From positions 4,032,001 through 4,096,000 of the forward strand of contig NZ_CP119566.1 of the NCBI RefSeq assembly GCF_029277445.1: DNA of 64,000 bases, in the 5' to 3' direction. A program made the translations under genes and the position numbers. The stretch's first letter is position 1. Each line of letters opens with the position of its first letter. Under the pieces are notes generated by a model that did not search any database, was not told where the DNA came from, and saw only the letters and a program-made list of their open reading frames with translations. This stretch comes from Pararhizobium qamdonense. GTDB lineage: Bacteria; Pseudomonadota; Alphaproteobacteria; Rhizobiales; Rhizobiaceae. Of the stretch, positions 44,709 through 54,573 are shown in pieces.

Positions 44709-46925
44709 ATGACAACCTACACCAATTTCACCATCGAAACCGACGCCGACGGCATCGCGCTGGTGACCTGGAACATGCCGGACAAGTCGATGAACGTCTT
44801 CACCGTCGAGGTGATGAAGGAACTCGACGCCATCATCGACCAGACGGTTGCCGACGAAGCCGTCAAGGGCGTCGTCTTCACCTCCGGCAAATCGACCTTT
44901 TCCGGCGGCGCCGATCTGTCGATGATCAAGGGCATGTTCACCTTCCAGGCCGAACAGAAGAAGATCGACCCGGACAATGCGGCGCAAAAACTGTTCGAGC
45001 TGACCGGCCAGATGACCGGCCTGTTCCGCAAGCTCGAAACCTCCGGCAAACCCTGGGTTTCGGCCATCAACGGCACCTGCATGGGCGGCGCTTTCGAACT
45101 GTCGCTCGCCTGCCACGGCCGCGTCGCTGCCAATTCGAAATCGGTGAAGCTCGCGCTTCCCGAGGTCAAGGTCGGCATCTTCCCAGGTGCGGGCGGTACG
45201 CAGCGTGTGCCGCGGCTGACCAACGCGCAGGACGCCCTGCAGATGATGACCACCGGCTCTTCGCTGACACCACAACGCGCCAAGGCCATGGGCCTGATCC
45301 ACGAGATTGCCGAGCCCGCCGAACTGATCAATGCCGCGAAAGCGATGATCAAGAATGGCCTGAAGCCCGTCCAGCCCTGGGACGAAAAGGGCTACAAGGT
45401 TCCCGGCGGCGGCATCTGGACGCCGGCTGCAGCCCAGCTTTGGCCGGCCGCATCCGCGATCCTGCGCCGCGAAACCTCCGGCAATTATCCGGGCGGCCTT
45501 GCCATCCTCAAATGCGTTTATGAGGGCCTGCAGGTTCCCTTCGATACCGGCTTGAAGATCGAGCAGCGTTATTTCACCGAAATCCTGCAGACCACAGAAG
45601 CCTTCTCAATGATTCGCTCGCTGTTCGTCTCGATGCAGGAACTCGGCAAGGGCGCCCGCCGCCCGGCGGGTATTCCGAAGTCCGACCTGAAGCAGATCGG
45701 CGTCGTCGGCGCCGGCTTCATGGGCGCCTCGATCGCCTATGTCGCTGCAGCCGCCGGCATCGAGGTAACCCTGATCGACCGCGACATCGAAGCCGCGACC
45801 AAGGGCAAGGCCCATTCAGAAGGCCTGGTGAAGGATTCCATAGGTAAGGGACGACTGACGCAGGACGAGGCGGCCGCGCTGCTGGCCCGCATCACGCCCT
45901 CGGCTGACTACACCGACCTCAGACATGTCAAGCTCGTTGTCGAAGCCGTGTTCGAAGACCGCCAGGTGAAGAAGGACGTCATCGAAAAGGTCGAAGCGGT
46001 GTTGTCCGAGGATGCCATCTTCGCGTCCAACACCTCGACCCTGCCCATTACCGGCCTTGCTGAGAATTCCAAACGCCCGGCCCAGTTCATCGGCATCCAC
46101 TTCTTCTCGCCGGTCGAAAAGATGATGCTGACGGAAGTCATCCTCGGCAAGGAAACTGGCGACAAGGCGCTGGCCACTGCGCTCGATTTCGTCGCCGCGA
46201 TCAAGAAGACGCCGATCGTCGTCAACGATACGCGCGGCTTCTATGTCAACCGCTGCGTCTTCCGCTATATCCACGAGGCCTATGACATGCTGATCGAAGG
46301 CGTGCCGCCGGCGATGATCGAAAATGCCGCCAAGATGGCCGGCATGCCGGTCGGTCCGCTGTCGCTCAACGACGAAGTGGCGATCGACCTCTCCCAGAAG
46401 ATCCTCAAAGCCTCGATCGCCGATCTCGGCGAAGGCTCCGTCGATCCGCGCCACATGACGCTGATCAACAAGCTTGTCGACGATCTCGACCGCCGCGGCC
46501 GCAAGAACGGCAAGGGGTTTTACGACTACCCGGCAAAACCTGCCAAGAAATCGCTCTGGCCGGGCCTCAAGGACCTGTTTGAGCAGAAGCCGGCCGAAAA
46601 CTTTGATGTCGAGACCCTCAAGCAGCGTTTCCTCGTCACCATCGCGCTGGAAGCCGCCCGCACCATCGAGGAAGGCATCGTCACCGATCCACGCGAAGCC
46701 GATGTCGGCTCCATCCTCGGCTTCGGCTTCGCCCCCTATACCGGCGGCACGCTGAGCTATATCGACGGAATGGGGGTGAAGACCTTCGTAACGCTGTGCG
46801 AAAAGCTGGCTGCTCGTTACGGCGAACATTTCCAGCCGACGCCGCTGTTGAAGGACATGGCGGCGAAGGGCGAGACGTTTTACGGGCGGTTTGATCCGTA
46901 TGGAGCGGCGGCCAAGGCTGCGTGA
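44709..46925 (+). CDS. fadB: Fatty-acid oxidation complex alpha subunit: enoyl-CoA hydratase / 3-hydroxyacyl-CoA dehydrogenase
   Basis: A 738-residue bifunctional enzyme for steps two and three of beta-oxidation. The crotonase domain occupies the first 190 residues, with SAINGTCMGGAFELSLACHG forming the oxyanion hole and PEVKVGIFPGAGGTQRVPRL the catalytic region. The dehydrogenase domain starts near 320 with IGVVGAGFMGASIAYV (NAD loop), contains FIGIHFFSPVEKM with the catalytic His, and ends with a C-terminal dimerisation domain. It could equally be called FadJ-like. A Rho-independent terminator follows the gene. Confidence 0.95.
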   Translation: MTTYTNFTIETDADGIALVTWNMPDKSMNVFTVEVMKELDAIIDQTVADEAVKGVVFTSGKSTFSGGADLSMIKGMFTFQAEQKKIDPDNAAQKLFELTGQMTGLFRKLETSGKPWVSAINGTCMGGAFELSLACHGRVAANSKSVKLALPEVKVGIFPGAGGTQRVPRLTNAQDALQMMTTGSSLTPQRAKAMGLIHEIAEPAELINAAKAMIKNGLKPVQPWDEKGYKVPGGGIWTPAAAQLWPAASAILRRETSGNYPGGLAILKCVYEGLQVPFDTGLKIEQRYFTEILQTTEAFSMIRSLFVSMQELGKGARRPAGIPKSDLKQIGVVGAGFMGASIAYVAAAAGIEVTLIDRDIEAATKGKAHSEGLVKDSIGKGRLTQDEAAALLARITPSADYTDLRHVKLVVEAVFEDRQVKKDVIEKVEAVLSEDAIFASNTSTLPITGLAENSKRPAQFIGIHFFSPVEKMMLTEVILGKETGDKALATALDFVAAIKKTPIVVNDTRGFYVNRCVFRYIHEAYDMLIEGVPPAMIENAAKMAGMPVGPLSLNDEVAIDLSQKILKASIADLGEGSVDPRHMTLINKLVDDLDRRGRKNGKGFYDYPAKPAKKSLWPGLKDLFEQKPAENFDVETLKQRFLVTIALEAARTIEEGIVTDPREADVGSILGFGFAPYTGGTLSYIDGMGVKTFVTLCEKLAARYGEHFQPTPLLKDMAAKGETFYGRFDPYGAAAKAA

Positions 46926-46950
46926 CGCATTGCAACGGTATGAGCGATCA

Positions 46951-46977
46951 AACAGGCCTTCGGGCCTGTTTTTGTTT
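46951..46977 (+). terminator. Rho-independent terminator of the fad operon
   Basis: A perfect stem AACAGGCC-TTCG-GGCCTGTT with a UUCG tetraloop, followed by TTTGTTT. It lies 26 bases after the fadB stop. Confidence 0.92.
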
Positions 46978-47088
46978 CGGTACGTTTCTTGCCAAAAAGT
47001 GCGGCTTGTGTGGCAGCCGAATCATCTGGTTTGTCGGCTGGACACTACACTCGAAGCCTTCGGTAGGGGAGACAAGCACCCACTCTCT

Positions 47089-47230
47089 TCCGTCATTCCT
47101 GTGCTTGTCACAGGAATCCAGCAGCGCCGCGTCTGCGGCGCGCAAGACTCTCTTGGTCCGCACGATATGGGTCCCTAACCGCGCAGACGCGCGGTGGATG
47201 GATCCCTGTGACAAGCACAGGGATGACGGA
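47089..47230. repeat. Dispersed inverted-repeat element, copy 1
   Basis: The ends are 32-base arms beginning TCCGTCATTCCTGTGC and ending GCACAGGGATGACGGA, matching at 30 of 32 positions. Each arm has an internal dyad (CCTGTG..CACAGG). The middle carries further short dyads around CGCCGCGTCTGCG and CGCAGACGCGCG. A second copy lies at 47717-47852. It is non-coding and mobile-like (MITE or palindromic repeat). Confidence 0.85.
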
Positions 47231-47330
47231 ATTCATGAAACGCTCCACGCCAGACAGCAAACTTCAAAGGGAAGAAGAACGCCAAAGCGTACCCTTGCCA
47301 GCCCGCCGCCCATGCCGCACTTTTCCAGCC

Positions 47331-47620
47331 ATGAAAGGCTATGTCTACATCCTCGCCTCGAAACGTAACGGCACGCTCTATACCGGGGTGACGAGCGATC
47401 TGCCCGGCCGGTTGTTCGAACATCAGAACGAACTCACCAAGGGGTCTACCAGCCGCTACGGCGTCAAGACGCTGGTATGGTTCGAGGAGTATGACCTCGT
47501 GACGACGGCCATCACCCGCGAAAAGACCATCAAGAATGGCCACGCCAATGGAAGCTCAACCTGATTGAGGCGATGAACCCGGACTGGGAGGATATCGCGC
47601 ATTATCTGCATGGCTTGTGA
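47331..47620 (+). pseudogene. GIY-YIG nuclease domain protein, frameshifted
   Basis: The start MKGYVYILASKRNGTLYTGV and the RYGVKTLVWFEEYD and TREKTIK segments are those of the small GIY-YIG (UPF0213/UvrC-like) nuclease family. In frame it stops early at 47564 after an unrelated tail. Reading one base over from about 47536 restores the normal family ending: WPRQWKLNLIEAMNPDWED, then a stop at 47618-47620. One base is missing in the AAGAA-TGG run. It is thus either a recent pseudogene or a sequencing error. It lies between two copies of the same dispersed repeat. Confidence 0.85.
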
Positions 47621-47716
47621 GAGGACGGTAGCGCCTTCTTGAATGCGGCTCTCGCCATTGCGTCTTGCGTCCTACGCGGTCATCACGCTCGGCTCTTCCG
47701 GTTGGGACACCTCCCC

Positions 47717-47852
47717 TCCGTCATTCCTGTGCTTGTCACAGGAATCCAGTGCGCCGCGTCTGCGGTGCGCAAGGATTTCTTCTCTTGCTGCGTTCTTTCG
47801 CCGCGCAGACGCGCGGCGGCTGGATCCCTGTGACAGGCACATGGATGACGGA
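47717..47852. repeat. Dispersed inverted-repeat element, copy 2
   Basis: The left arm is identical to that of copy 1 over 32 bases (TCCGTCATTCCTGTGC onward), and the right arm ends in ATGGATGACGGA with a few more changes (GACAGGCACAT). The centre is shorter and diverged. Both copies lie in the same orientation and flank the broken GIY-YIG gene. Confidence 0.85.
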
Positions 47853-48242
47853 GTTTGGAATGTCGTGCATGCGAAACAATTGGCTGCGGAGGAGCGGTCT
47901 GCAGCCGTCCCAGGCTATGTCAGGCCCCCGGCATCTGTCTGCTAATGGCTGAGCAAAACGCCACCTGGGGCGAATTCCACCGGTTGCCGCAGCACCAGGA
48001 GCAGACATGCCAGAAAATGCTAAAAATCAGCGCTAGTTCACTTGGCTACTTTAAGGCCTGCAGCCTCTCGCCCTTCCGCAAAGCTTAGCCCGCCGAGGCT
48101 TTCTCTCTGAGGCGCAGACAACGTCCGGCCGCTGTCGTGGTGTTTCCGGCCCTTCATCCGCGAAGGACCGAGCCGTCGCGTGGCACCTCGAGGGGTAGAT
48201 CAGACTGGAAGACATGCCGGATAAGACGGTGAACCTATGCAA

Positions 48243-48263
48243 ACCGCCGGCAAAGCCGGCGGT
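48243..48263 (-). terminator. Hairpin terminator of the Tim44-like gene
   Basis: A perfect 9-base stem ACCGCCGGC/GCCGGCGGT with a 3-base loop, 27 bases after the Tim44-like stop. On the minus strand it is followed only by TTTGC, a weak U-run, so it may be a poor terminator or a 3' stabiliser. Confidence 0.6.
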
Positions 48264-48289
48264 CGAGGGGCGCAGTTTTGGTGCGGCGT

Positions 48290-49363
48290 TTAGGCCGCCA
48301 TGCCCTGGATGGCCGAGACCTGCCAGTCGGCGCCGCGCTTGCGCAGGAACGTCCAGAGTTCGACGGTTTCCGTCAGATTGTCCGGATCGCCCTCGACGAC
48401 GCGGCCGGTGGCGCGGTCGCGGGTGACGTCGATGCTTTCGTAGCGCATGGCCACGGTCGCATAATCGTCGCCTGCCTCGTTCCAGGCTTCGGCGACGTCG
48501 CCCTGCACCAGATGCACATCGCGAACCTCGTTCTTCAGGCCCTTGGTGGCATTGTCGCTCAGCTCTTCGGCCAGCCACGACATGGCTTCCGGCGTCGTCA
48601 GCTTGCGCAGCGTACCGTAATCTTCTGCGGCATAGGCGGACTGAACCTGTTTCAGCATGGTTTCGAACTGGCCGAGATCCTCTTCGCCGACACCGATCTC
48701 GTCGGTCGTGTCATCGGCCATGCGGGGCTGCTCCGGCCGGGCGGCACCATTGCCATTTGCGGCGGCACCCTGTGACGCTCCAGCAAGCCCGCCCAGCGCG
48801 CCGCCGCCAATGGACGGGATCTTGAAGGACGGCATGCCGGAGCCGGAGCCGGAACTCTGGCCAAAACCCTGCATCGGCGAGTTGCCGCGCGGCGCATAGC
48901 CGGCCGGTGCCGCCGTCTGGCGGTTGCGGAAGAAGCGCAGGGCCAGCATCACGGCGCCGCCGATCAGCGCGATCTGTAGAAGCATGCCGAGCATGCCGGC
49001 CATGCCGCCGAAACCCGTGCCCATCATCATGCCGATCAGGCCGCCAAGCGCGAGACCGCCGAGCATGGAGCCGGCAAAACCGCCGAAGAGACCACCCGGA
49101 CGCTGCGCGCCGGGACGCGCCGCCTGGCCCATATTCTGCTGGGCAGCACCGGGTGTCGTCGCCTGGTTCTGCGGGGTCATCGTCCGGTTGATCGGCGTCG
49201 CATCGGCCGGCGCCGTGCGGGTAACCGGCGGTGCGGAGAATGTGCGGGTGCCGCGGCTGCCGAAGCTTGCGCCGCCACGGCGGGCCTCCGCCAGGTCGGC
49301 CACCGTCAGCATCATCATGGAAGCAACCGCAACGGTTGCCAAAACGCGTCCAACTCTCAACAT
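48290..49363 (-). CDS. Tim44-like domain protein, exported/membrane
   Basis: A 357-residue protein. It has a signal peptide (RVLATVAVASMMMLTVADLAEA), a Ser/Thr/Pro/Gln-rich stretch, and a Gly/Met-rich hydrophobic region (GGFAGSMLGGLALGGLIGMMMG, GMLGMLLQIALIGGAVMLALRFF). It ends with a C-terminal Tim44-like domain from about residue 230 (FETMLKQVQSAYAAEDYGTLRKLTTPEAMSWLAEEL to WTFLRKRGADWQVSAIQG). In mitochondria Tim44 tethers import motors; bacterial homologues are membrane-associated with unclear roles. The ATG at 49363 is preferred to the TTG 9 bases earlier. Confidence 0.87.
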   Translation of the reverse strand: MLRVGRVLATVAVASMMMLTVADLAEARRGGASFGSRGTRTFSAPPVTRTAPADATPINRTMTPQNQATTPGAAQQNMGQAARPGAQRPGGLFGGFAGSMLGGLALGGLIGMMMGTGFGGMAGMLGMLLQIALIGGAVMLALRFFRNRQTAAPAGYAPRGNSPMQGFGQSSGSGSGMPSFKIPSIGGGALGGLAGASQGAAANGNGAARPEQPRMADDTTDEIGVGEEDLGQFETMLKQVQSAYAAEDYGTLRKLTTPEAMSWLAEELSDNATKGLKNEVRDVHLVQGDVAEAWNEAGDDYATVAMRYESIDVTRDRATGRVVEGDPDNLTETVELWTFLRKRGADWQVSAIQGMAA

Positions 49364-49593
49364 GAAACCCAATCCTATCGTTCACTCCCGGCCCGCAAAC
49401 GCGCGCCTCTTGGCAGACATATGGGGACATCGCGCGGCGAATTGAAGGCTTTTGCGCTGCAGTTCACGGTAAAGCGGGCTTGCTTATGCCTTTTGACCCC
49501 AGGGGAATTGACGAAAAGTCCGCCGAAGCCGAAGGATTGGCGCGGCCACCCTGCGCATTGTGGAAGCCGTCTTTGTCATCGAAGGAACGTGAG

Positions 49594-50175
49594 ATGAGCC
49601 ATGCATTGCCCGAAATTCATCTCGTACGGCATGGACAGACGGAATGGAGCCTTTCCGGAAAACATACCGGGCGCAGCGACATTCCGCTGACCCAGGCGGG
49701 CGCGGATGCGGCCCGTGGCCCGGCGGACCGGATGCAGGGCCTGACCTTCCCGATTGTCTGGTCAAGCCCGTCGCAAAGGGCGTTCAACACCTGCGTGCTC
49801 GCGGGCTTTGGCGACAGATGCGTGAAAAAAGACGACCTTGCCGAATGGGATTATGGCGCCTACGAGGGCCTGACGACGAAACAAATCCTGACTGCGCGTC
49901 CCGGTTGGCAATTGTTCCGGGACGGATGCCCTGGGGGTGAGACAGCAGTGGATGCCGGAGCGCGGGCCGACAGGATCATCCGGGAGATCCGCGAGATCGA
50001 TGATGCGGTGCTGATCTTCTCCAGCGCCCATTTCCTGCGGGTGCTCGCCGCCCGCTGGCTGGGGCTGCCGCCCGGGGACGGCAGGCAGTTCGTGCTGGAT
50101 ACCGCAAGCATCAGCGTGCTCGGTTACGAGCATAACCGCACCGAGCCGGTGATCCGGCGATGGAACCAGACCTGA
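49594..50175 (+). CDS. Histidine phosphatase family protein
   Basis: A 193-residue phosphatase of the phosphoglycerate-mutase-like superfamily. HLVRHGQTEWSLSGKHTGRSD holds the RHG catalytic motif, and SSAHFLRVLAARWL the second His. The start at 49594 follows GGAACGTGAG; the frame before it lacks family similarity. Substrates of this group range from sugar phosphates to alpha-ribazole-P; the WSLSGKHTGRSDIPLT segment is common in small environmental members. Specificity is not known. Confidence 0.9.
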   Translation: MSHALPEIHLVRHGQTEWSLSGKHTGRSDIPLTQAGADAARGPADRMQGLTFPIVWSSPSQRAFNTCVLAGFGDRCVKKDDLAEWDYGAYEGLTTKQILTARPGWQLFRDGCPGGETAVDAGARADRIIREIREIDDAVLIFSSAHFLRVLAARWLGLPPGDGRQFVLDTASISVLGYEHNRTEPVIRRWNQT

Positions 50176-50182
50176 ACAAGCG

Positions 50183-51541
50183 TCAGCCGATGAACGTATC
50201 GTAGAGCAGCTTGAGATTGAGAACCACGATGATCGAGGCGACGATCCAGGCGAGCGCTGCGACATATTTCGGAATGACGAAAGTGCCCATCTTCTTTTTG
50301 TCGGAGACAAAGCGGACCAGCGGGATGACAGCAAAGGGCAACTGCATCGACAGGATGACCTGGCTGAACACAAGAAGTTCGGCCGTGCCCTTTTCGCCAT
50401 AGATCCAGGTGACGACGACGACCGGGACGATGGCGATGCCACGGGTGATGAGGCGCCGGGCCCATTGCGGAATGCGCAGCCGCAAAAAGCCTTCCATGAC
50501 GATCTGGCCGGCCAGGGTTGCCGTCACCGTGGAGTTGAGGCCGGAGGCGAGCAGCGCCACCGCAAACAGCGTCGAAGCAATGCCAAGGCCGAGCAGCGGC
50601 GACAGGAGTTCATAGGCCTGGCCGATCTCGGCCACATCGGTGCGGCCATTGGCGTGGAAGACGGAAGCCGCGATGATCAGGATAGCGGCGTTGATGAACA
50701 GAGCCAGCATCAGCGCGATCGTGCTGTCGGCGGTCGCCCATTTGATCGCATCGCGCTTGCCCTCGTCGGTGCGCTTGTAATTGCGGGTCTGGACGATGGA
50801 GGAATGCAGATAAAGATTATGCGGCATGACGGTGGCGCCGATAATGCCGATGGCGATGTAGAGCATGGCCGGATTAGTGACGACTTCGGTCGAGGGCAGG
50901 AAGCCCTGAAGTACAGCAGCAATCGGCGGTGCGGCGGCGGCAATCTGGATGACGAAGCAACCGGCAATGACGATCAGAAGCGCAATCACGAAGGCTTCGA
51001 GATAGCGGAAACCCTTGTTCATCAGGAGCAACAGCAGGAAGGCATCGGCCGCCGTGATCAGCGCGCCTGCGATCAGCGGGATGCCGAATAACAGCTGCAG
51101 GGCGATCGCCGTGCCGATGACTTCTGCCAGATCGCAAGCGATGATCGCCGCTTCGCAGGCAAGCCAGAGCATGAAATTGACGGGTCGCGAATAGGTGTCA
51201 CGGCAGGCCTGGGCAAGGTCCCGGCCGGTGGCGATGCCGAGACGGGCGGCCAGCGCCTGCAAAAGGATCGCCATCAGGTTGGACAGCAGAATGACGGTCA
51301 GCAGCGTGTAGCCGAACTGCGAGCCGCCGGCGATATCGGTCGCCCAGTTGCCGGGATCCATATAACCGACCGAGACCATGTAGCCCGGCCCCATGAAGGC
51401 CAGAAGCCTACGGAACCAGACACCGCCCGAGGGGACGGCAATGCTGGCATTGACTTCGGGAAGGCTCGGGCGCGCATCCTCTTCCGGCTTGGCAAACGTC
51501 CAGCTCTTTTGAGGTGGAAGGGCGGCTTCGGGATTGGACAT
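50183..51541 (-). CDS. mntH: Nramp-family Mn2+/divalent metal transporter
   Basis: A 452-residue transporter with eleven or so spans. [21 protein letters not shown] is the TM1 metal-binding DPGN motif and [11 protein letters not shown] the TM6 MPH motif, both diagnostic of Nramp. The start at 51541 has CGGAG upstream; the longer frame lies in the regulatory region. It imports Mn2+ with H+. A DtxR-type regulator gene (mntR) is divergent with a 218-base shared spacer, so Mn-dependent repression is expected. Confidence 0.95.
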   Translation of the reverse strand: MSNPEAALPPQKSWTFAKPEEDARPSLPEVNASIAVPSGGVWFRRLLAFMGPGYMVSVGYMDPGNWATDIAGGSQFGYTLLTVILLSNLMAILLQALAARLGIATGRDLAQACRDTYSRPVNFMLWLACEAAIIACDLAEVIGTAIALQLLFGIPLIAGALITAADAFLLLLLMNKGFRYLEAFVIALLIVIAGCFVIQIAAAAPPIAAVLQGFLPSTEVVTNPAMLYIAIGIIGATVMPHNLYLHSSIVQTRNYKRTDEGKRDAIKWATADSTIALMLALFINAAILIIAASVFHANGRTDVAEIGQAYELLSPLLGLGIASTLFAVALLASGLNSTVTATLAGQIVMEGFLRLRIPQWARRLITRGIAIVPVVVVTWIYGEKGTAELLVFSQVILSMQLPFAVIPLVRFVSDKKKMGTFVIPKYVAALAWIVASIIVVLNLKLLYDTFIG

Positions 51542-51593
51542 AGACGGGCTCCGGACGCGGAAGGGCTGACTTTTCCAAAACCTATGCCAAGGC

Positions 51594-51620
51594 AAAACAT
51601 TATGCAATAGGCTATATTTT
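51594..51620. promoter_or_regulatory. Possible MntR box upstream of mntH
   Basis: An AT-rich imperfect dyad between AAAACAT and TATATTTT, 53-79 bases ahead of the mntH start and facing mntR on the other side. Length and A/T-rich ends resemble MntR boxes, but the centre is only weakly symmetric, so this is a tentative call. Confidence 0.35.
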
Positions 51621-51759
51621 ATCGATCAGGCTGTTTTGGTAGATAAAAACGCATCCAGGACGGGAATGTGGAAGACGGGATAAATCATTATGAAAAATCC
51701 AAGCCCGTGGTATGAAACCTCAAAAGCATGATGAAGATCTTTGAGAGGATATCGCCCCG

Positions 51760-52209
51760 TTGCCGCGCCGCCCTGTTCCCCGCACGGATCCGCTCCCAGA
51801 TGCGGACATACATTCCGAGGGCTTCCGGCAGACCCGTGAGGCACGGCGCGGCGCGCTGATCGAGGATTATGTCGAGCTGATCGCCGATCTGATCGAGGAC
51901 GGCAACGAGGCGCGCCAGGTGGATATCGCCGCTCGCCTTGGCGTGGCGCAGCCGACGGTGGCCAAGATGCTGGCACGGCTTGCCGCCGAGGGACTGGTCT
52001 CGCGAAAGCCCTATCGCGGTGTTTTCCTGACCGAGGCCGGCCAGAAGATGGCGCTGGAAAGCCGGGCCCGCCACCAGACGGTCGAGGCCTTCCTGCGCTG
52101 CCTCGGCGTCAGCCCGGAAACGGCGCGCATCGATGCCGAGGGTATCGAGCATCATGTCAGCGTCGAGACACTGGAAGCCTTCCGCCGGTTTATCGACAGG
52201 CAAAATTAG
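51760..52209 (+). CDS. mntR: DtxR-family manganese regulator MntR
   Basis: A 149-residue metal-dependent repressor. Helix-turn-helix [19 protein letters not shown] (about residues 53-71) and the wing [10 protein letters not shown] are visible, then a metal-binding helical part with [16 protein letters not shown] holding the Glu/His ligands. No ATG is available: an in-frame stop lies at 51742, and the TTG at 51760 follows GAGAGGAT by 9 bases, so TTG is the start. It is divergent from mntH, the expected target. Confidence 0.9.
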   Translation: MPRRPVPRTDPLPDADIHSEGFRQTREARRGALIEDYVELIADLIEDGNEARQVDIAARLGVAQPTVAKMLARLAAEGLVSRKPYRGVFLTEAGQKMALESRARHQTVEAFLRCLGVSPETARIDAEGIEHHVSVETLEAFRRFIDRQN

Positions 52210-53084
52210 CCGGCCCGCAGCCTGCGTCCGAAGCGTTCGCCCAGGATGATGATGAGGCCGGCCGAAAAGATCAGCGCGGCACCGGCAAAAACCTGGGTCG
52301 CGGGAATATCGCCCCAGATCAGGAAGCCGAGCCCGAAGGCCCAGATCAGCGATGAGTATTCGAACGGCGCCAGCACCGAGACCGGCGCCCGGCGCATGCC
52401 CTCAAACAGCGCATATTGAGCGATGCCGGCAATCAGCCCCGTCCCCACCATCAGTGCCACATCCAAAAGGCTGGGCGCAACCCAGGTGACGGCAACGGCA
52501 ATGCCGGTGAAAAGGATGAAGAAACCGCTCGACAGCGTCATCTGCACCATCGTCACCTCCTGCATCGCGGTCTTGCGCAAAAGCACCGTGGAAAACGCCC
52601 AGAACACGGCCGCCTGCAGCGCCAGCCAGACCGGCAGGGAGAGCTTCATGCTGTTGCCGAACGGGTCGGTTGCCACCAGCACGCCAATGAAGCCGACGAT
52701 GACGGCGATCCAGCGCAGCGGCGGCACATCCTCTTTCAGGATCGGCACGGCGAGAATGGTGATCAGGATCGGCGCGGCATAATAGATCGTCGTCAGTTCG
52801 GCCAGCCCAAGATCGCGGGCGGCGGTATAGTAGGACAGCCAGGCGGCAAGCAGCAAAAGGTTGCGCAGGATCATCGGCTTCAGAACCGGGGAATGCACCG
52901 CGCGGACAAGGAGAGGACGGCGGCCGATCGCAGTGCAGATCGCAAAGATCGTCACGCTGCGCACGAAGAGAATCTGCCAGACCGGCAGCGCCACCACCAG
53001 CCATTTGACCGAGGCATCCTGCAGCGTGAACAGGAAATAGGAAAAGATCGTCAGCAGAATGCCCGACAGTATGGAGGTATTCAC
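52206..53084 (-). CDS. DMT-superfamily (EamA) exporter
   Basis: A 292-residue protein with ten membrane spans and two EamA repeats (for example [25 protein letters not shown] and [18 protein letters not shown]). The start is GTG with GGGAG 8 bases ahead. These are metabolite exporters; the substrate is not known. It converges on mntR with a 4-base overlap. Confidence 0.9.
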   Translation of the reverse strand: MNTSILSGILLTIFSYFLFTLQDASVKWLVVALPVWQILFVRSVTIFAICTAIGRRPLLVRAVHSPVLKPMILRNLLLLAAWLSYYTAARDLGLAELTTIYYAAPILITILAVPILKEDVPPLRWIAVIVGFIGVLVATDPFGNSMKLSLPVWLALQAAVFWAFSTVLLRKTAMQEVTMVQMTLSSGFFILFTGIAVAVTWVAPSLLDVALMVGTGLIAGIAQYALFEGMRRAPVSVLAPFEYSSLIWAFGLGFLIWGDIPATQVFAGAALIFSAGLIIILGERFGRRLRAG

Positions 53085-53260
53085 GCATGGCTCCCGCAGG
53101 TGCTGCGCAAATCGCGCGCGCTCTGTGATATCGCGGCGCCCGCGTGCAAGGAAGAGGCAGGACAGCGCGGCATGTGGCGAAAAATGGGGGCGGAGCTGAA
53201 AATAAAGCGCAAGGACGGCGCATGCCGACCTGCCAAACCCTGCGCTTCACGGCCGCTGTG

Positions 53261-54346
53261 TCAAAGTCCGATCACCGACAGCATGACGAAGGTGGCAAAC
53301 AGCACGAAATGGGTCATGCCCTCGATGGCATTGGTTTCGCCATCGTTGAGATTGATTGCCGCAACCACCAGCGTGATCGTTACCATCACCGTCTGCACCG
53401 GCGTCATCGCCATGATGAAGGGCTGGCCGGTATAGAGCGCGATTGCTTCCATCACCGGCACCGTCAGGATGACGGTGGAGAGCGAGGCGCCGAGGGCGAT
53501 ATTGACGACGGCCTGCATGCGGTTGGCAAGTGCTGCGCGCATTGCCGTCATGATTTCCGGCGAGGCCGAAATGGCAGCAACCACGACCGCCGCAAGCACC
53601 GGCGGCGCGCCGGATCCTTTCAGGCCAGCCGTCATCAAACCCGACATGATTTCGGCCAGGATCCCGATGATCACGACGCCGGCAATCAGGATGCCGATGG
53701 ATACGGCCACCGGCTCCTCTTCCGGTGTCCGCTTTTCCGCACCCTCGCGCTTGGGGTAGCTGTAGCTGAAGAAATAGCTGTGTACGCCGACCTGCATCTT
53801 CAGAAAGACCGCGTAGAGCGTCACCATCGCGACGATGGTGAAGGCGGAATAGAGGTGCCATTTGGCTTGCGGAACGAATTCCGGCACGATCATCGAAATG
53901 CCCATCGCCGTCAGGATCATGACGCTATAGGTGCGGCTGGAATCGTCGTTATAGGATTGCTCGCCATGTTTCAGGCCGCCCAGAAGGGCTGCGAGCCCCA
54001 GGATGCCGTTGATATCGAGCATGACGGCGGAATAGATGGTGTCGCGCACCAGGGTCGGCGAAATCTCTTCGCCGCTCATCATGATCGCCAGAATGATCAC
54101 CTCGACGAGCACTGCCGACAGGGTCAGGATCATCGTGCCATAGGGGTCGCCGACCTTGGCGGCGAGAACCTCGGCATGATGCGCGACACGCAACGAGGCC
54201 AGCACGATGGCAAAGACCAGCACCGCGGCGCCGGCAAGGGACGCCACTTGCCCCGCCTCCAGCACCGCATGTTCAAACAGGAAGCCAACGGCTGCAAAAG
54301 CAAGCGCCGCCGCAAGGAGGATTTCGGACTTCAAGATGGAGAACAA
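53261..54346 (-). CDS. Calcium/cation:proton antiporter (ChaA/CAX family)
   Basis: A 361-residue antiporter with the two alpha-repeats of the CaCA superfamily: LTLSAVLVEVIILAIMMSGEE in the first half and AAISASPEIMTAMRAALANRMQ in the second, each carrying the ion-binding Glu. The long track frame starts with a TTG at 54412; a TTG at 54346 with GAGG 8 bases ahead gives a better fit to family N-termini. The start is uncertain. Exports Ca2+ or Na+/K+ with H+ uptake. Confidence 0.87.
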   Translation of the reverse strand: MFSILKSEILLAAALAFAAVGFLFEHAVLEAGQVASLAGAAVLVFAIVLASLRVAHHAEVLAAKVGDPYGTMILTLSAVLVEVIILAIMMSGEEISPTLVRDTIYSAVMLDINGILGLAALLGGLKHGEQSYNDDSSRTYSVMILTAMGISMIVPEFVPQAKWHLYSAFTIVAMVTLYAVFLKMQVGVHSYFFSYSYPKREGAEKRTPEEEPVAVSIGILIAGVVIIGILAEIMSGLMTAGLKGSGAPPVLAAVVVAAISASPEIMTAMRAALANRMQAVVNIALGASLSTVILTVPVMEAIALYTGQPFIMAMTPVQTVMVTITLVVAAINLNDGETNAIEGMTHFVLFATFVMLSVIGL

Positions 54347-54573
54347 ATGCGGCGCCTCGCAACCAGCGGAATAAGGTCCAGCGAAGTATAGGCGGCGCGG
54401 TGCGTATTTCAATCACGCCGGTGCGCGGGAGGTCGAAACGACAGGATTATTTTCCTTGCTCACTTTACTCGCTGCCACATTTTGGCTAATCTCGACCGGC
54501 AGAGACCCACGTCAACACGAAGCCAGGATATCAAGGAAAGCGTCACGCTTCACCGCTTGCAGGATGCGCAACG

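Larger units (their letters stand above)
46926..47330. other. Gene-free spacer holding a terminator and repeat copy 1
   Basis: About 400 bases after the fadB operon with no supported coding sequence. It contains the operon terminator and the first copy of the dispersed repeat described separately. In between (about 46978-47088) I see nothing. Confidence 0.6.
47621..48289. other. Non-coding spacer with repeat copy 2
   Basis: About 670 bases without a gene I can support; open frames here cross the repeat in several directions and show no family features. It contains the second copy of the dispersed repeat and, at its right end, a hairpin that may end the Tim44-like gene. The rest (about 47853-48240) shows no recognisable feature. 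Confidence 0.6.

Noticed and set aside
47089..47852. Possible CRISPR array
   Set aside because: Only two long, internally palindromic copies with no regular spacers and no cas genes.
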